Positions 34,202 through 43,995 of a stretch of DNA of 64,000 nt are shown here, piece by piece. Below the pieces are notes generated by a model, which made no database searches, had not been told where the DNA came from, and saw only the letters and a list, made by a program, of their open reading frames with translations. Source of the DNA: Gemmatimonadota bacterium (lineage in GTDB: Bacteria > Gemmatimonadota > Gemmatimonadetes > Gemmatimonadales > GWC2-71-9); contig JANYKV010000140.1 in assembly GCA_025358055.1 (NCBI GenBank), forward strand, positions 20,513-84,512, in the 5' to 3' direction. Every line of letters begins with the position of its first letter. The first letter of the stretch is position 1. A program made the translations under genes and the position numbers.

Positions 34202-36748
34202 TCAGCCGCACTCACTGTAGCCACACACATGGCACTTCGCGCATCCCTCGGCATATTCGAGCTGAGATCCACAATCGGGGCACGCACCCGCGAGGGTCTC
34301 CGCCATTCCGCCGAGCAGCATCTGCTCGCTGCCGCGGGCCACGACCTGCACGATGGGTGGGGCGTCTTCGGTCGAGGGAGAACCGCCACCAAGCAGTTCC
34401 TGTTGCACACCCTGCTTGTCCTGAAGCCATTTTTCAATGGCGATGCCGACGGCATCGGGCACCGAGAGGACCTTGTTGGGACCGAGGCCGGTGGCACGAT
34501 CCGAGGAGATTCCGCGCAGCTGACGGTGGATCTCTTTCATCGGTACCCCGGAGCGAAGCGACAGCGACACCAGCCGGCCCAGGGCTTCGACATCGGCCAT
34601 GAGGGCGCCACCGGCTTTTCCGAGGCTCATGAAGACCTCGAAGGGTTGCCCCTTTTCATCCTCCGTGATGGTGACGTACAAGGTGCCGAGTGGAGTATCG
34701 ATGCGCCGGGTAGTGCCGCGAAGCAGTTCGGGCCGGGACCGTTTCTGGCGGCGTTGCAAGTTCTCCGACTCGAGTTCATGTACGAGTTTCCTGAGCCGGT
34801 CATTTTCGGCGCGAATCTCAGCGAGTTCGCCATGGAGGTCGGCCGTGACGGCTCCGGCGGTGGCTGGTTCCACGGATTCGGCCGTCGTTTCGCCGTCGGT
34901 CACCACGGTGCCGAGATCGGCGCGAGCTTCCGCCTTCCCGCTGGCCCGCGCTTGCTCCTGGACCTTCTTCGCGGTGGTTCCGGTGGAGAGAACCTGCATG
35001 TCGCGACTGCCATCGCGGTACACCGTGACGCCCTTGCATCCGAGGCGGTAGGCCACGCGATAAATCTGTTCGACATCCTCCTCCGTCGCCTCGTTCGCGA
35101 AGTTCACCGTCTTGGAAATCGCGCTGTCGTTCTCTTCTTGGAAGGCGGCCTGCATGCGCACATGCCATTCCGGCTTGATGTGGTTCGCCGTGACAAAGAC
35201 CTGCCGCCACTTCGACGGCACGTCCGGGAAGGTCACGTGCCCCGCTTCCGCGATCCGCCGCATCAGATCGTCGGAATACCACCCTTCCCGCTTGGCGATG
35301 GCGACGAAATCCTCGTTGACGTCGGGCATGAGGACGCCGGCCTGGTTCCGCATGAAGGCGACGGCAAATAGGGGTTCGATTCCGGAACTACAGCCCGCGA
35401 TGATCGAGATGGTACCGGTCGGCGCCACCGTCGTGACGTTACAGTTCCGAAGGCGGCGCATCGGGCGAATCCGGCTGCCCTTGGCGTCCCGAGCGCACGT
35501 GGCATCGGGGCCCCAGATGCTCCGCTCCCACTCGGGAAAGGGGCCGCGGATACTGGCCAGGCGCTCGGATTCGGTCTTGGCCTCTTCATCGACGACATGC
35601 TGAATCTTGCGCCCCAGTTCCACCGCTTCCGCCGAGTCATAGGAAATCCCGAGCCGTACAAAAAGATCGGCGAGTCCCATGACGCCGAGTCCGATCCGGC
35701 GAATCCGCTGGGCGAGGTCGGTGATCTCGGGTAAGGGATAGTGGTTCGCGTCGATGACATTTTCGAGAAAGTGGGTCGTGAGGTGCACGACCTGGCGTAG
35801 GTGCTCCCAATCGATGGCACCGTCCTCGACGAAAGCGCCGAGGTTGATGGAGCCGAGATTGCAGACATCGTACGGGAGGAGCGGTTGTTCCCCGCAGGGA
35901 TTGGTCGCCTCGTAGCGACCGAGGTGAGGCACCGGATTGAAATGATTGGCCCGATCGATGAAGAACACGCCCGGCTCGCCGGTCTTCCAGGCGCCGTGAA
36001 TGATTTTCTCCCAGACATCCCGAGCGCGGAGCTGCCCGACCACCCGGTGCGTGTTCGGGTGCAGAAGGTCGTACAGGCCGTCCTTTTCCACGGCGTCCAT
36101 GAACGCGTCCGTGACCGCAACTGAGATGTTGAAGTTGGTGATCTTGGTCGTATCGTTCTTACACTCGATGAAATCGAGCACGTCCGGATGATCGACCCGG
36201 AGTATGCCCATGTTGGCGCCTCGCCGCGTGCCACCCTGCTTCACCACGTCGGTGGACGCATCGAACAGGCTCATAAAGGAGACCGGACCGGAGGCCACCC
36301 CCATGGTGGAACGAACGATATCGTTCTTGGGTCGGAGGGCCGAAAAGCTGAAGCCGGTGCCGCCACCGGACTGATGCACGAGGGCCATGGCGCGCAGAGT
36401 GTCGTAAATCCCACTCTTGCCGTTGGAGAGCGCGTCATCCACCGGAAGAACGAAACAGGCCGAGAGCTGTCCGAGGGGCCGGCCCGCATTCATCAGGGTT
36501 GGCGAGTTCGGCATGAAGAGCCGGGTCGCCATGACATTGTAGAAGGCCTCCGCCAACGCTTCAACCGCGCCCTCCGAAGCGCCGTACGCGCGATCGGGCT
36601 CGGCCACGGTACGGGAGACACGCCAGAAGAGATCCTCCGATGCCTCAATCGGTTTTCCCGCGTCGTCTTTGATGAGGTATCGCTTTTCGAGAACCGTCAT
36701 GGCGTTCGGAGACAACCGCACCGCGTCCCGTGGCGTGGCAGATCCCAT
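34202..36748 (-). CDS. nrdJ: Vitamin B12-dependent (class II) ribonucleotide reductase
   Basis: An 848-residue adenosylcobalamin enzyme that reduces ribonucleotides to deoxyribonucleotides with or without oxygen. The barrel carries [20 protein letters not shown], the active-site phrase [20 protein letters not shown], and [19 protein letters not shown]. The C-terminus has the zinc/redox cysteines CPDCG, then [13 protein letters not shown]. Start ATG 36748 ([12 protein letters not shown]) has GAGGAG six bases upstream. The open frame continues upstream through a structured leader and is not coding there. No nrdAB or nrdDG is nearby. Confidence 0.96.
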   Translation of the reverse strand: MGSATPRDAVRLSPNAMTVLEKRYLIKDDAGKPIEASEDLFWRVSRTVAEPDRAYGASEGAVEALAEAFYNVMATRLFMPNSPTLMNAGRPLGQLSACFVLPVDDALSNGKSGIYDTLRAMALVHQSGGGTGFSFSALRPKNDIVRSTMGVASGPVSFMSLFDASTDVVKQGGTRRGANMGILRVDHPDVLDFIECKNDTTKITNFNISVAVTDAFMDAVEKDGLYDLLHPNTHRVVGQLRARDVWEKIIHGAWKTGEPGVFFIDRANHFNPVPHLGRYEATNPCGEQPLLPYDVCNLGSINLGAFVEDGAIDWEHLRQVVHLTTHFLENVIDANHYPLPEITDLAQRIRRIGLGVMGLADLFVRLGISYDSAEAVELGRKIQHVVDEEAKTESERLASIRGPFPEWERSIWGPDATCARDAKGSRIRPMRRLRNCNVTTVAPTGTISIIAGCSSGIEPLFAVAFMRNQAGVLMPDVNEDFVAIAKREGWYSDDLMRRIAEAGHVTFPDVPSKWRQVFVTANHIKPEWHVRMQAAFQEENDSAISKTVNFANEATEEDVEQIYRVAYRLGCKGVTVYRDGSRDMQVLSTGTTAKKVQEQARASGKAEARADLGTVVTDGETTAESVEPATAGAVTADLHGELAEIRAENDRLRKLVHELESENLQRRQKRSRPELLRGTTRRIDTPLGTLYVTITEDEKGQPFEVFMSLGKAGGALMADVEALGRLVSLSLRSGVPMKEIHRQLRGISSDRATGLGPNKVLSVPDAVGIAIEKWLQDKQGVQQELLGGGSPSTEDAPPIVQVVARGSEQMLLGGMAETLAGACPDCGSQLEYAEGCAKCHVCGYSECG

Positions 36749-36791
36749 TGGGACTCCTCTACCTGCTGGTTGGTAAATGAGACGGAGACGA

Positions 36792-36850
36792 CACCACCGC
36801 ACAGTGGGAGGGCCCACTGGAATACGGCAACCCACTCGTGTGTGGTGGTG
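36792..36850 (-). promoter_or_regulatory. Structured 5' leader of nrdJ, candidate cis-regulatory RNA
   Basis: On the minus strand CACCACCACAC (36850-36840) pairs with GTGCGGTGGTG (36802-36792) in an 11-bp stem with one mismatch. Inside, CCCACTG (36808-36802) can pair with CAGTGGG (36819-36813) or, alternatively, with GAGTGGG (36837-36831). These exclusive pairings lie 44 bases before the start codon. I could not match it to the cobalamin riboswitch core. Confidence 0.45.
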
Positions 36851-36959
36851 AGGGCTCAAAGTAGGGGTACGAACGACATCACACAATAGAGGAGAAATTG
36901 AGACAACCACGCGACGCACCGGTCTTCACATCACAAAACTGTCATCGTTCCAGTAGCGA

Positions 36960-39203
36960 TCACTGACCCACCACCTCGATCGACTGCACCCGCTGGATCT
37001 GAGCTCCCGATCCATCCACTACCGCCAGTACCACATCGAATGAGCCGGGCTTTACCCGCTTGAGTTCGATCATCTGCCGAACGCTCGTCACCCCGCGCTC
37101 GGGCATCCCATCGAATTTCTGCGTGAGCACCGCGTCGCCTCCGCCCCGTTTCTGTAACCGGATCGTGCCGCGATACTTTCGGCCGGGGACCATCCCGGCC
37201 ACCTGAGTGAACACTTCCAAGCGATCACTCTTCCGAAACGTTGCGAGCGCGCTGAAGAACACGGTATCGGCGGCTTGTGTCACCGGAACCCAAAAGAGTT
37301 TCGGGTTCCGCGCCCCGACAACCAAATCACTCATCGTCAGCCCCTCCGCGGTCGGTGAGGACACGATCAACGTGTCGAGACCGGACACGGTGCCAGCTCC
37401 CCCAATGCCATTCCGTAGGGGGTCGCCGGTCTCCACCGAGAGACGATAGACGAGCTGCCCCGCCGGGACATGGACCGTGGCCCGTCCAAGCAGATAACGG
37501 TCGCCGGCGAGAATCTCGGGAGTGCGTTCGAGGTGCAGCGTGTCGAGCCCTGCGGCCACCGTGCCATCGGGACGAAGCGCAGTGAACCGCAGGTGCACGG
37601 CATAGGAGGCGCTCACGCTGTCGATGGTTGGGGAAAGGGCGACGGCGGGGAGGGCGTACACCAAATGCACGATCGAACCCGCTGAATCGCGCCCTGCCAC
37701 CAACACCTGCAACCGCGCGCCCGCCTCTTTGGCAAACCGAGGTTCGAAGCTATCCGTGTGGATGCCGAGCGAAATACTCGCATGACCGACGGCCCGCTCA
37801 CGAGTTTCGAAATTCCTACCTCTCGCCGTCTCGCCCAAGCGCGCCCCGCGATAGAACGCCGAGAGGCTTTCACGAGATCGAAGCAGTTGGTCCGGAAATC
37901 CGCCCGAACTGCCTGGACCCTTCGTGGTGGAGAGGGTGGCCGCGGTGCGACTCGACGCGACATCGAACACGCTCTCGATCAGCGAGTACCCGGGGCGATC
38001 CACGCGAGCCACGAAATGGAATACCAAGTCTCCCGCGGCGCGGGCGTAGCGCCAGGACTCATTTGGTTCGACGCCGGCGGCCGATAAAGTCGCGCGGGTG
38101 TCCGGCTCCCCATGGCGGAGGTAAATGCGCCCCCGTTCATCGACCGCAGTGGTCTCTTCCGTCGCGGTGGGATCATACGGCGAACCGGTCTCCGGAATCG
38201 AGAAATTCCTGCGCACATAATAAAGTCGCCGGTAGTGCTCCCGAAGCCGCTCGCCCTCCGTCCGAAGATCCGCATGATCGCGCTGGGTCCAAAAGGCTTC
38301 TAGAAATCGGGACCGGTCCGCTCCCCGCGCCGTGTCGAAAACAGCGAGGAGGGAATCGCTCAGGAGGGAATTGAGGTCGGCGTGGTAGCCTGTGCTCGTC
38401 ACCGAATCGTCCGAGGCGGCCCCTTGGTAGTAAAGGGGGTTTCCTTCGAGCTGGCCCAGGAGAAACCGCGTGCGGGCGAGCTCGAGGAGAGCGAGCGAGC
38501 GATTGTCGCCCGTGCGGCGATAGTTTTCAAAGGAGGCCAAGGCCGGAGTGGACTCATCCAGGATTCGCTCCAGCCTCCCCCGGGCCAGCCAAAACCGCGC
38601 GGATTTGACCGTCGGACCAACGGTCAGGCGCCGGAGTCCTTCAAGCACCACCGTGGCCCTAACATTGGCGTGTTGCCGAACCGAGAGCATCGCCAAGGCC
38701 ACCAGACGATCGGTCTCCCGGGGATCGACTTTCGCCGTCTGGGCGAACGCGGCGACGGCTCGACTCCGAGCATCGCGCCCCAAGAGCGACGGCCGGGTCG
38801 CAGCGTTCGCGGGCTGGAGTTCCGATAGGGCGCACTCGGCGAGCGCGAGCCCATACCACGCGTAGGACCAGTTGGGGGCAAGCTCGGTAGTCCATTTGAA
38901 TTCCGAGGCCGCATCGTCATAGCGACGCGCATCCCCGAGATCGGCGAGGCGCAGAGACACGAAGCCAAGCTCGGCGTGCAGCAGGGCATTCGATCGTTCC
39001 CGCTTGGCGGACAGGATTAACCGCGAGTTGAGTTCCCGCAGCACCGTCGAATCGCTGGTGGTGGTCACCGAGTCGCGGAAAGCATCGAACGTCGCCCGGG
39101 CGCGCGCTGATTGCGCCGCGACGCTCAGCCCCGGAAGCAGAACGAGCGCGAGCGTTGCGATATGTCGTGCGAGGGCAGCCGACAAGGGAATCCTTAGTTT
39201 CAC
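36960..39203 (-). CDS. GWxTD-domain secreted protein
   Basis: A 747-residue exported protein. A signal peptide (RHIATLALVLLPGLSVAAQ) is followed by a TPR-like helical region (about 60-270). The GWxTD-type domain around FLEAFWTQRDHAD continues to RIYLRHGEPDTRAT, and a C-terminal beta-rich part holds several Ig/lipocalin-like strands. GWxTD proteins are found in Acidobacteria, Gemmatimonadota and relatives; their function is unknown. I start at GTG 39203, just before the signal peptide; the frame is open to 39365, but that would overlap the amidase gene. It follows the amidase by 70 bases. Confidence 0.82.
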   Translation of the reverse strand: MKLRIPLSAALARHIATLALVLLPGLSVAAQSARARATFDAFRDSVTTTSDSTVLRELNSRLILSAKRERSNALLHAELGFVSLRLADLGDARRYDDAASEFKWTTELAPNWSYAWYGLALAECALSELQPANAATRPSLLGRDARSRAVAAFAQTAKVDPRETDRLVALAMLSVRQHANVRATVVLEGLRRLTVGPTVKSARFWLARGRLERILDESTPALASFENYRRTGDNRSLALLELARTRFLLGQLEGNPLYYQGAASDDSVTSTGYHADLNSLLSDSLLAVFDTARGADRSRFLEAFWTQRDHADLRTEGERLREHYRRLYYVRRNFSIPETGSPYDPTATEETTAVDERGRIYLRHGEPDTRATLSAAGVEPNESWRYARAAGDLVFHFVARVDRPGYSLIESVFDVASSRTAATLSTTKGPGSSGGFPDQLLRSRESLSAFYRGARLGETARGRNFETRERAVGHASISLGIHTDSFEPRFAKEAGARLQVLVAGRDSAGSIVHLVYALPAVALSPTIDSVSASYAVHLRFTALRPDGTVAAGLDTLHLERTPEILAGDRYLLGRATVHVPAGQLVYRLSVETGDPLRNGIGGAGTVSGLDTLIVSSPTAEGLTMSDLVVGARNPKLFWVPVTQAADTVFFSALATFRKSDRLEVFTQVAGMVPGRKYRGTIRLQKRGGGDAVLTQKFDGMPERGVTSVRQMIELKRVKPGSFDVVLAVVDGSGAQIQRVQSIEVVGQ

Positions 39204-39273
39204 CGGTACACGCTGGTCCAGTAACAGACGGGAGACGAAGGACGCCCACCTTCGCCACACTCTGACGGCCGAC

Positions 39274-41259
39274 TTACCGGCCGGCACGGTGTTGGAAATC
39301 AGCCAGATACTCGCGTAAGCCGTCAACCACGGCCTCCGCGTACAACCGTCGGCCCCCCTCTGCACGCAATGCGGCTTCTTGATCCGGCATGATCAAATAC
39401 AACCCTTCGGTGAGAATGGCGGGCATCCACGTCGGTCGGGCCATGGCGAGGTCGCCCCGGGTCACCCCCAAGTCCCGCAGACCGAGTCGGCGAATCAGTT
39501 GCCGCTGCACGAACCGAGCGAGCGGCAAGCTTTTCGGGTGGTTGTAGAACACGCTCGACCCGTTGTTGGTGAACGGATTCACTCCGTCGGGGAGGGCATT
39601 GTTGTGAATCGACACGAGGATCTCCGCGTCCAAGCTGTCCGCCATCCGGATTCGGGGCCACAGCTCGATCGGCCGGTCGGTCGACCGCGTCATGATCACC
39701 CGAGCCCCCGCGGCGCGGAGGAGGTCTCGTACGATGGTAGCGACACCAAGATTCGCTTCAGCTTCCGACAGCCCCGTCGGACCCGTCGCGCCAATCGGGG
39801 GATGTCCGGGGTCAATGGCGATCAGTCGACCGCGAAGCGGATGCTGCCCGTCGATCAGCGGAGGGCGGCGGATCTCGAGCACTAGGTCTCCGTTATCCCA
39901 TCGCGATCGATACCCCCAAACAGGCGCGTCGAGGTCGAAGGTGAATTCGACGACATCGCTCTGCGCCTGACGCCACGCGATGGTGCGTACGAAGGGGTCG
40001 GTGCCGCCATACCGGATCCAATTCACGTCTCCCACCGCACCGTATAGCGTGAGGACCAGGCCATGTTCGGTTTCTTCGACCTGCACTGGGATCGGTCGCG
40101 ACACCGGAATCCGAAACAATGAGCGATCACTCTGGGGAGAAAGGGTCGCGGAGCCGACCACCGCAGGGCGCATGATGCCGACCGAGTGGACTGTGGCCTC
40201 GGACGCCGCGACCCATACGAGGTGGTTCTGCGCGAGTTCCACCCGAAGGTCCCCGTTCATCCGGCCTCGAACCACCGCCTGGGTGCCGGTGGGGAAAAAC
40301 CAATGATAGGTCCCCGCGGGAAGCGCACGGCCGACAGTGATCCGATCCGTTTCTCCGGTGCGACTCGGGTCGTCGTCGAGCGCCGCCATCATAGGCAGCG
40401 TATCCATCATCGCTAGCCCCAAGGGCCACCGGACGTGAATCGTGTCACCAGCCAAGACCGCTTCGAGGATCGGCGACAGGCCGTCCGGCAACGACACGGG
40501 ATCCGGCCCGAGGATCGCGCCCGGGTGTTGGCCCAAACCAACACCGCGGATGACGCCACGATACCGGTCTGCCAGCACCGGACGAACGAGATTGAGCGGA
40601 TCGCGATCGAACGCGCGAATTCCCGCCGGCACCTCCTGGCGCGTGGGCTCGGCCTCGAGGGGAATGCTAGTCCCATCGGACAAGCGCAAAGTCAAACGCG
40701 CACCTTCTTTCGCCCGAACCGACAGCGGAAGGTATTCGGCGGCGGGCCACCAGACCTTGCCCCGCGGAAAGAAGGATGCCGTGTCGACCCACAGGCCCTC
40801 GTGGGGAGGGGTGAAATGCGCCCGTCGAACCCGATAGACCAAGGTCGCCGAATCCCCCAGGGCGGTTGCGTGAAGGGTGAAGCTCATCACCGAGTCGCGG
40901 GGGAACGGAATCCAGGCCAACCACGCTCCGTTGGGCCAGACCGGAACCCGTTGACCATTGATCGATAGATGTGCCGATCCCTCACCGACAGATCCATAGA
41001 GGTAACTCGAATCTCCCGCCTCCACGACATCGGATGGTCCGGGGTACGTCACTCGCACTCTGATTGAGCCGTGGACCCGCTGCATCGGCGGGAGCCGATC
41101 CGATGATCCGACGCCGGAACGGTCTTTGCTTTCTGGCTCCTGCAGTGGGGGAGCGACCGGTAGGAGGACGCTCGGCGAACTCGCGTGAAGATACGAGGAC
41201 CAAACACAGGCACCGGTGATAAGGGAACTGAGCACACGCCGATTGGTGGACAAATCCAT
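39274..41259 (-). CDS. N-acetylmuramoyl-L-alanine amidase (Amidase_3)
   Basis: A 661-residue secreted cell-wall hydrolase that cuts the bond between MurNAc and L-Ala. After an N-terminal signal come about 430 residues of beta-rich, probably wall- or substrate-binding sequence. The C-terminal Amidase_3 domain (about 465-655) has zinc ligands in AIDPGHPPIGATG, SEAEANLG, ILVSIHNNALPDG and the catalytic Glu in ILTEGLYLIMPDQE. The ATG 41259 has TACCTT six bases upstream and no ribosome-binding site. Divergent from the kinase cluster; the GWxTD gene follows. Confidence 0.92.
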   Translation of the reverse strand: MDLSTNRRVLSSLITGACVWSSYLHASSPSVLLPVAPPLQEPESKDRSGVGSSDRLPPMQRVHGSIRVRVTYPGPSDVVEAGDSSYLYGSVGEGSAHLSINGQRVPVWPNGAWLAWIPFPRDSVMSFTLHATALGDSATLVYRVRRAHFTPPHEGLWVDTASFFPRGKVWWPAAEYLPLSVRAKEGARLTLRLSDGTSIPLEAEPTRQEVPAGIRAFDRDPLNLVRPVLADRYRGVIRGVGLGQHPGAILGPDPVSLPDGLSPILEAVLAGDTIHVRWPLGLAMMDTLPMMAALDDDPSRTGETDRITVGRALPAGTYHWFFPTGTQAVVRGRMNGDLRVELAQNHLVWVAASEATVHSVGIMRPAVVGSATLSPQSDRSLFRIPVSRPIPVQVEETEHGLVLTLYGAVGDVNWIRYGGTDPFVRTIAWRQAQSDVVEFTFDLDAPVWGYRSRWDNGDLVLEIRRPPLIDGQHPLRGRLIAIDPGHPPIGATGPTGLSEAEANLGVATIVRDLLRAAGARVIMTRSTDRPIELWPRIRMADSLDAEILVSIHNNALPDGVNPFTNNGSSVFYNHPKSLPLARFVQRQLIRRLGLRDLGVTRGDLAMARPTWMPAILTEGLYLIMPDQEAALRAEGGRRLYAEAVVDGLREYLADFQHRAGR

Positions 41260-41265
41260 GACTGC

Positions 41266-41295
41266 AAGGTACACAGCGACTAGGACTTACAGCAA
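41266..41295 (-). promoter_or_regulatory. Promoter for leaderless amidase mRNA
   Basis: TTGCTG (41295-41290), 18-base spacer, TACCTT (41271-41266) on the minus strand, with the start codon six bases further. It overlaps the divergent kinase promoter region by position only. Confidence 0.45.
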
Positions 41296-41303
41296 TTCTC
41301 CGG

Positions 41304-41332
41304 TTGACGCTCCGGAAGCCCGGTCCTAGATT
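41304..41332 (+). promoter_or_regulatory. Sigma-70-type promoter of the kinase-phosphatase-protease operon
   Basis: TTGACG at 41304-41309, a 17-base spacer and TAGATT at 41327-41332. Start of transcription would be near 41339, about 40 bases before the kinase start codon. Confidence 0.65.
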
Positions 41333-41380
41333 GCCAGTGCTCCCGACCGCCCATCGCTCGCCACTCGAGGATTGCCAGGC

Positions 41381-42955
41381 GTGAAGATCTGTCCGGCCTG
41401 CGGCACTGAATACGACGATCACGCGGCATTTTGCTCGCGTGACCGCAGTGCGCTTCGGCCCAAAGAGGGCGGCGGGGGACTGACCGGCCAAGTCCTCGGC
41501 GAGCGATACCGCATCGACCGAAAGCTGGGCGAGGGTGGTATGAGCGAGGTCTACCTGGCTCATCACGTGTTGATGGGTCGGCCCAGCGCAGTCAAAATTC
41601 TTGGTGGACAGCTCACACGGGACCCGGACGCGGTCGGCCGGTTCAATCGAGAAGCCACCAACGCGAGCCGCATCAACCACCCCAACGTCTGCGCGATTTA
41701 CGACTTCGGGCTCACGCCGGACGGACTCATCTACCTGGCAATGGAGTACGTAGAGGGGGGAACGCTGACGGCGCTTCTCGACCGCACCGGACCCTTGCCC
41801 GTCAGCCGTGCGATCGAGATCATCAAACAATGCGCCGCAGGACTGCAAGCGGCCCACGATCTCGGGATCATCCACCGCGATCTCAAACCGGACAACATCA
41901 TGGCGAACCAGGGCCGCTCGGGTGACCTGGTGAAACTCGTGGATTTCGGAATCGCGAAAGCGATCGACGCCGAGCGAGAACAACAGGTGACGCGGACGGG
42001 GTTGGTGGTGGGAACACCGGAGTACATGAGTCCTGAACAACTGTCGGGCGATGCGATCGATGCGCGCAGCGACGTATACTCCCTCGCCCTCGTCTTTTAT
42101 CGCATGGTGACTGGCACGCTGCCCTTCCAAGCGACGACGGCCCAGGAGACCATGGCGAAGCGGCTGACCGAGGACCCCCTGCCCCTCGCCCAGGCCCTGC
42201 CCACTGGCATCTTTCCCCCAGGCCTTCAGCAGGTACTCGACCGCGGACTTGCCCGCTACCCGAGGGATCGCTGCCCCAGTGCGCCTGAGTTTGCGACCGG
42301 CCTCGAGCAAGCAACCATTCGATCGGAAACACGCGACCACACCATCCCCAAGACCCTGGTCACGCCGATGCGACCGTCTCGTCGGAAGTTGTGGCCTCTC
42401 GTGGGCGTGGGGGTTCTGGCGACCATCGGGGCCGGATATTTTTTGTGGCCATCTCACCCGCGTATTGCCGGTATTGCGAAACCCGACTCTGGGGTGGTCC
42501 AGTATTCCAAGACCGACACAACCACACGCTCAGCGGACCCAACCCATGTGGCCTTGAAGGACTTGGCGCTTCGGGAACGGTCGCCCGGCCCAAGGGTGCC
42601 TCCCGTCTCGACCAGTGCGCCCACAGCCGCGCCGATAATCAAGGAGAACCACAGTTCCGACTCTGCCCTTGCGCAAAGCACGACGGACCCTTCGATTCCC
42701 TCCGATGAATTGCCTCACGACAGCCTCATTTCCTCTTCGGACCCCGCAAAGCGGGAGCACGCGCGTTTGAGGGCAAACGCATTTTTTCAGCGCGGCGGCA
42801 ACCCCGCCAAGCGGCGGGCCGAAGCGGCATATATGCTGGCCATGGCCGCCCTCGACCGGAACGAACTCCGGAAAGCCCGGAACTGGCTGGAGCGCTGTCT
42901 CGGGCTGGCCGAACTGCCGCGGTGCCGCAAACTCTTGAACGAGATGTCCAAGTGA
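41381..42955 (+). CDS. Ser/Thr protein kinase with N-terminal zinc ribbon
   Basis: A 524-residue Hanks-type kinase. The N-terminus is a short zinc-ribbon-like segment (C4, C7, C18; the fourth ligand would be D21, not Cys). The kinase domain follows: LGEGGMSEVYLA, K72 in SAVKIL, IIHRDLKPDNIM (D167), LVDFGIAKA, and GTPEYMSPEQL. After it come one membrane helix (LWPLVGVGVLATIGAGYFLW, about 336-355) and a Ser/Thr/Pro-rich extracytoplasmic part. GTG 41381 gives a natural MKICPACG-like start with GAGG upstream; TTG 41372 is an alternative. The stop overlaps the phosphatase start as GTGA. Confidence 0.93.
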   Translation: MKICPACGTEYDDHAAFCSRDRSALRPKEGGGGLTGQVLGERYRIDRKLGEGGMSEVYLAHHVLMGRPSAVKILGGQLTRDPDAVGRFNREATNASRINHPNVCAIYDFGLTPDGLIYLAMEYVEGGTLTALLDRTGPLPVSRAIEIIKQCAAGLQAAHDLGIIHRDLKPDNIMANQGRSGDLVKLVDFGIAKAIDAEREQQVTRTGLVVGTPEYMSPEQLSGDAIDARSDVYSLALVFYRMVTGTLPFQATTAQETMAKRLTEDPLPLAQALPTGIFPPGLQQVLDRGLARYPRDRCPSAPEFATGLEQATIRSETRDHTIPKTLVTPMRPSRRKLWPLVGVGVLATIGAGYFLWPSHPRIAGIAKPDSGVVQYSKTDTTTRSADPTHVALKDLALRERSPGPRVPPVSTSAPTAAPIIKENHSSDSALAQSTTDPSIPSDELPHDSLISSSDPAKREHARLRANAFFQRGGNPAKRRAEAAYMLAMAALDRNELRKARNWLERCLGLAELPRCRKLLNEMSK

Positions 42956-43974
42956 CCGCGCCCGAGATCAAGGTCTCCGCGGTGGGCAAGAGCGACCTCG
43001 GCCGCACCCGGGACCATAACGAAGACACCTTCCTCGTCGCGGACCTCGCCACCAATACCGTATCGTTCGAGAGCAGTCTCACGGACCATGACATCAGCAC
43101 GCGCGGAGTGCTGTTTCTGGTCGCGGACGGCATGGGGGGCGCCGCGGCCGGTGAGCTCGCGAGCGAGATGGCCGCAAATCTCATTTTCGATCACCTCACG
43201 AAATCGTGGGCCGCGGAAGACGACCCCACGCCGGAGCGGTTCACTTTTCGGCTCCGCGAGGCGGTGGAGCTCGCCAATGACCAGATCTATGCCTACGCCC
43301 GTCAGCATCCGGAAGTCCGCGGCATGGGCACTACGGCGACGGTGGCCGGTGTACTCGGCCAACACCTTTATCTTGCCCAAGTCGGAGACAGTCGGGGCTA
43401 CCTGGTGCGGGACGGGGTGGCCGTGCAGCTCACCAAGGACCAGTCGCTGACCCAGCGGCTCGTCGATGCGGGGGAGATGACCGAAGAAGAAGCGGAACAG
43501 AGCGAACGCCGAAATATCATCCTGCAGGCGCTGGGGCCCGATGCCCGCATCCGAGTGGATCTCACGTTCCAAGCCCTGCGACGCGGCGACACCCTCGTAA
43601 TTTGTTCCGACGGACTCTCGGGACAGGTTCGCCGCGAGGAGATCGGACAGATCGTGCAGGAAACGCCCGACCTGAATGGCCTCTGTGATCGTTTGATCGA
43701 ACTCGCGAACGGGCGGGGTGGGCCGGACAACATCACCGCGGTGGTGGCCCGGTTTACCGGTGCCGGCCTGCCGGTGGCCGATTCGGAGGGAGAGCCTGCG
43801 TATCGGGTCTATCCCACGGACGACCCGAGAGTGACTCCAGTATCCACGCCCGCTGTGATCCCCCCAATCGCACCTGCTGCGCTCGAACGGTCGGGCTCCC
43901 CAGCGACGATGGCCGGCGTGGTGGTGGGTATCTTGCTTCTTCTCTTCCTGTTGTTCACCATCCTCAAGCGCTGA
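42952..43974 (+). CDS. PP2C-family Ser/Thr phosphatase with C-terminal anchor
   Basis: A 340-residue metal-dependent phosphatase with the PP2C motifs TRDHNEDTFLVAD, LVADGMGGAAAGE, GMGTTATVAG, LAQVGDSRGYLV and GGPDNITAVVARF. A Pro-rich linker leads to a single C-terminal membrane helix (MAGVVVGILLLLFLLFTIL). The start GTG 42952 overlaps the kinase stop by four bases, so the two are coupled. It very likely reverses phosphorylation by the adjacent kinase. Confidence 0.93.
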   Translation: MTAPEIKVSAVGKSDLGRTRDHNEDTFLVADLATNTVSFESSLTDHDISTRGVLFLVADGMGGAAAGELASEMAANLIFDHLTKSWAAEDDPTPERFTFRLREAVELANDQIYAYARQHPEVRGMGTTATVAGVLGQHLYLAQVGDSRGYLVRDGVAVQLTKDQSLTQRLVDAGEMTEEEAEQSERRNIILQALGPDARIRVDLTFQALRRGDTLVICSDGLSGQVRREEIGQIVQETPDLNGLCDRLIELANGRGGPDNITAVVARFTGAGLPVADSEGEPAYRVYPTDDPRVTPVSTPAVIPPIAPAALERSGSPATMAGVVVGILLLLFLLFTILKR

Positions 43975-43995
43975 ACCGCGCACCCCATTCCGCGC

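Noticed and set aside
36749..36960. Cobalamin riboswitch before nrdJ
   Set aside because: A B12-dependent enzyme invites this, but I could not find the conserved B12-box core; only generic alternative stems are visible.
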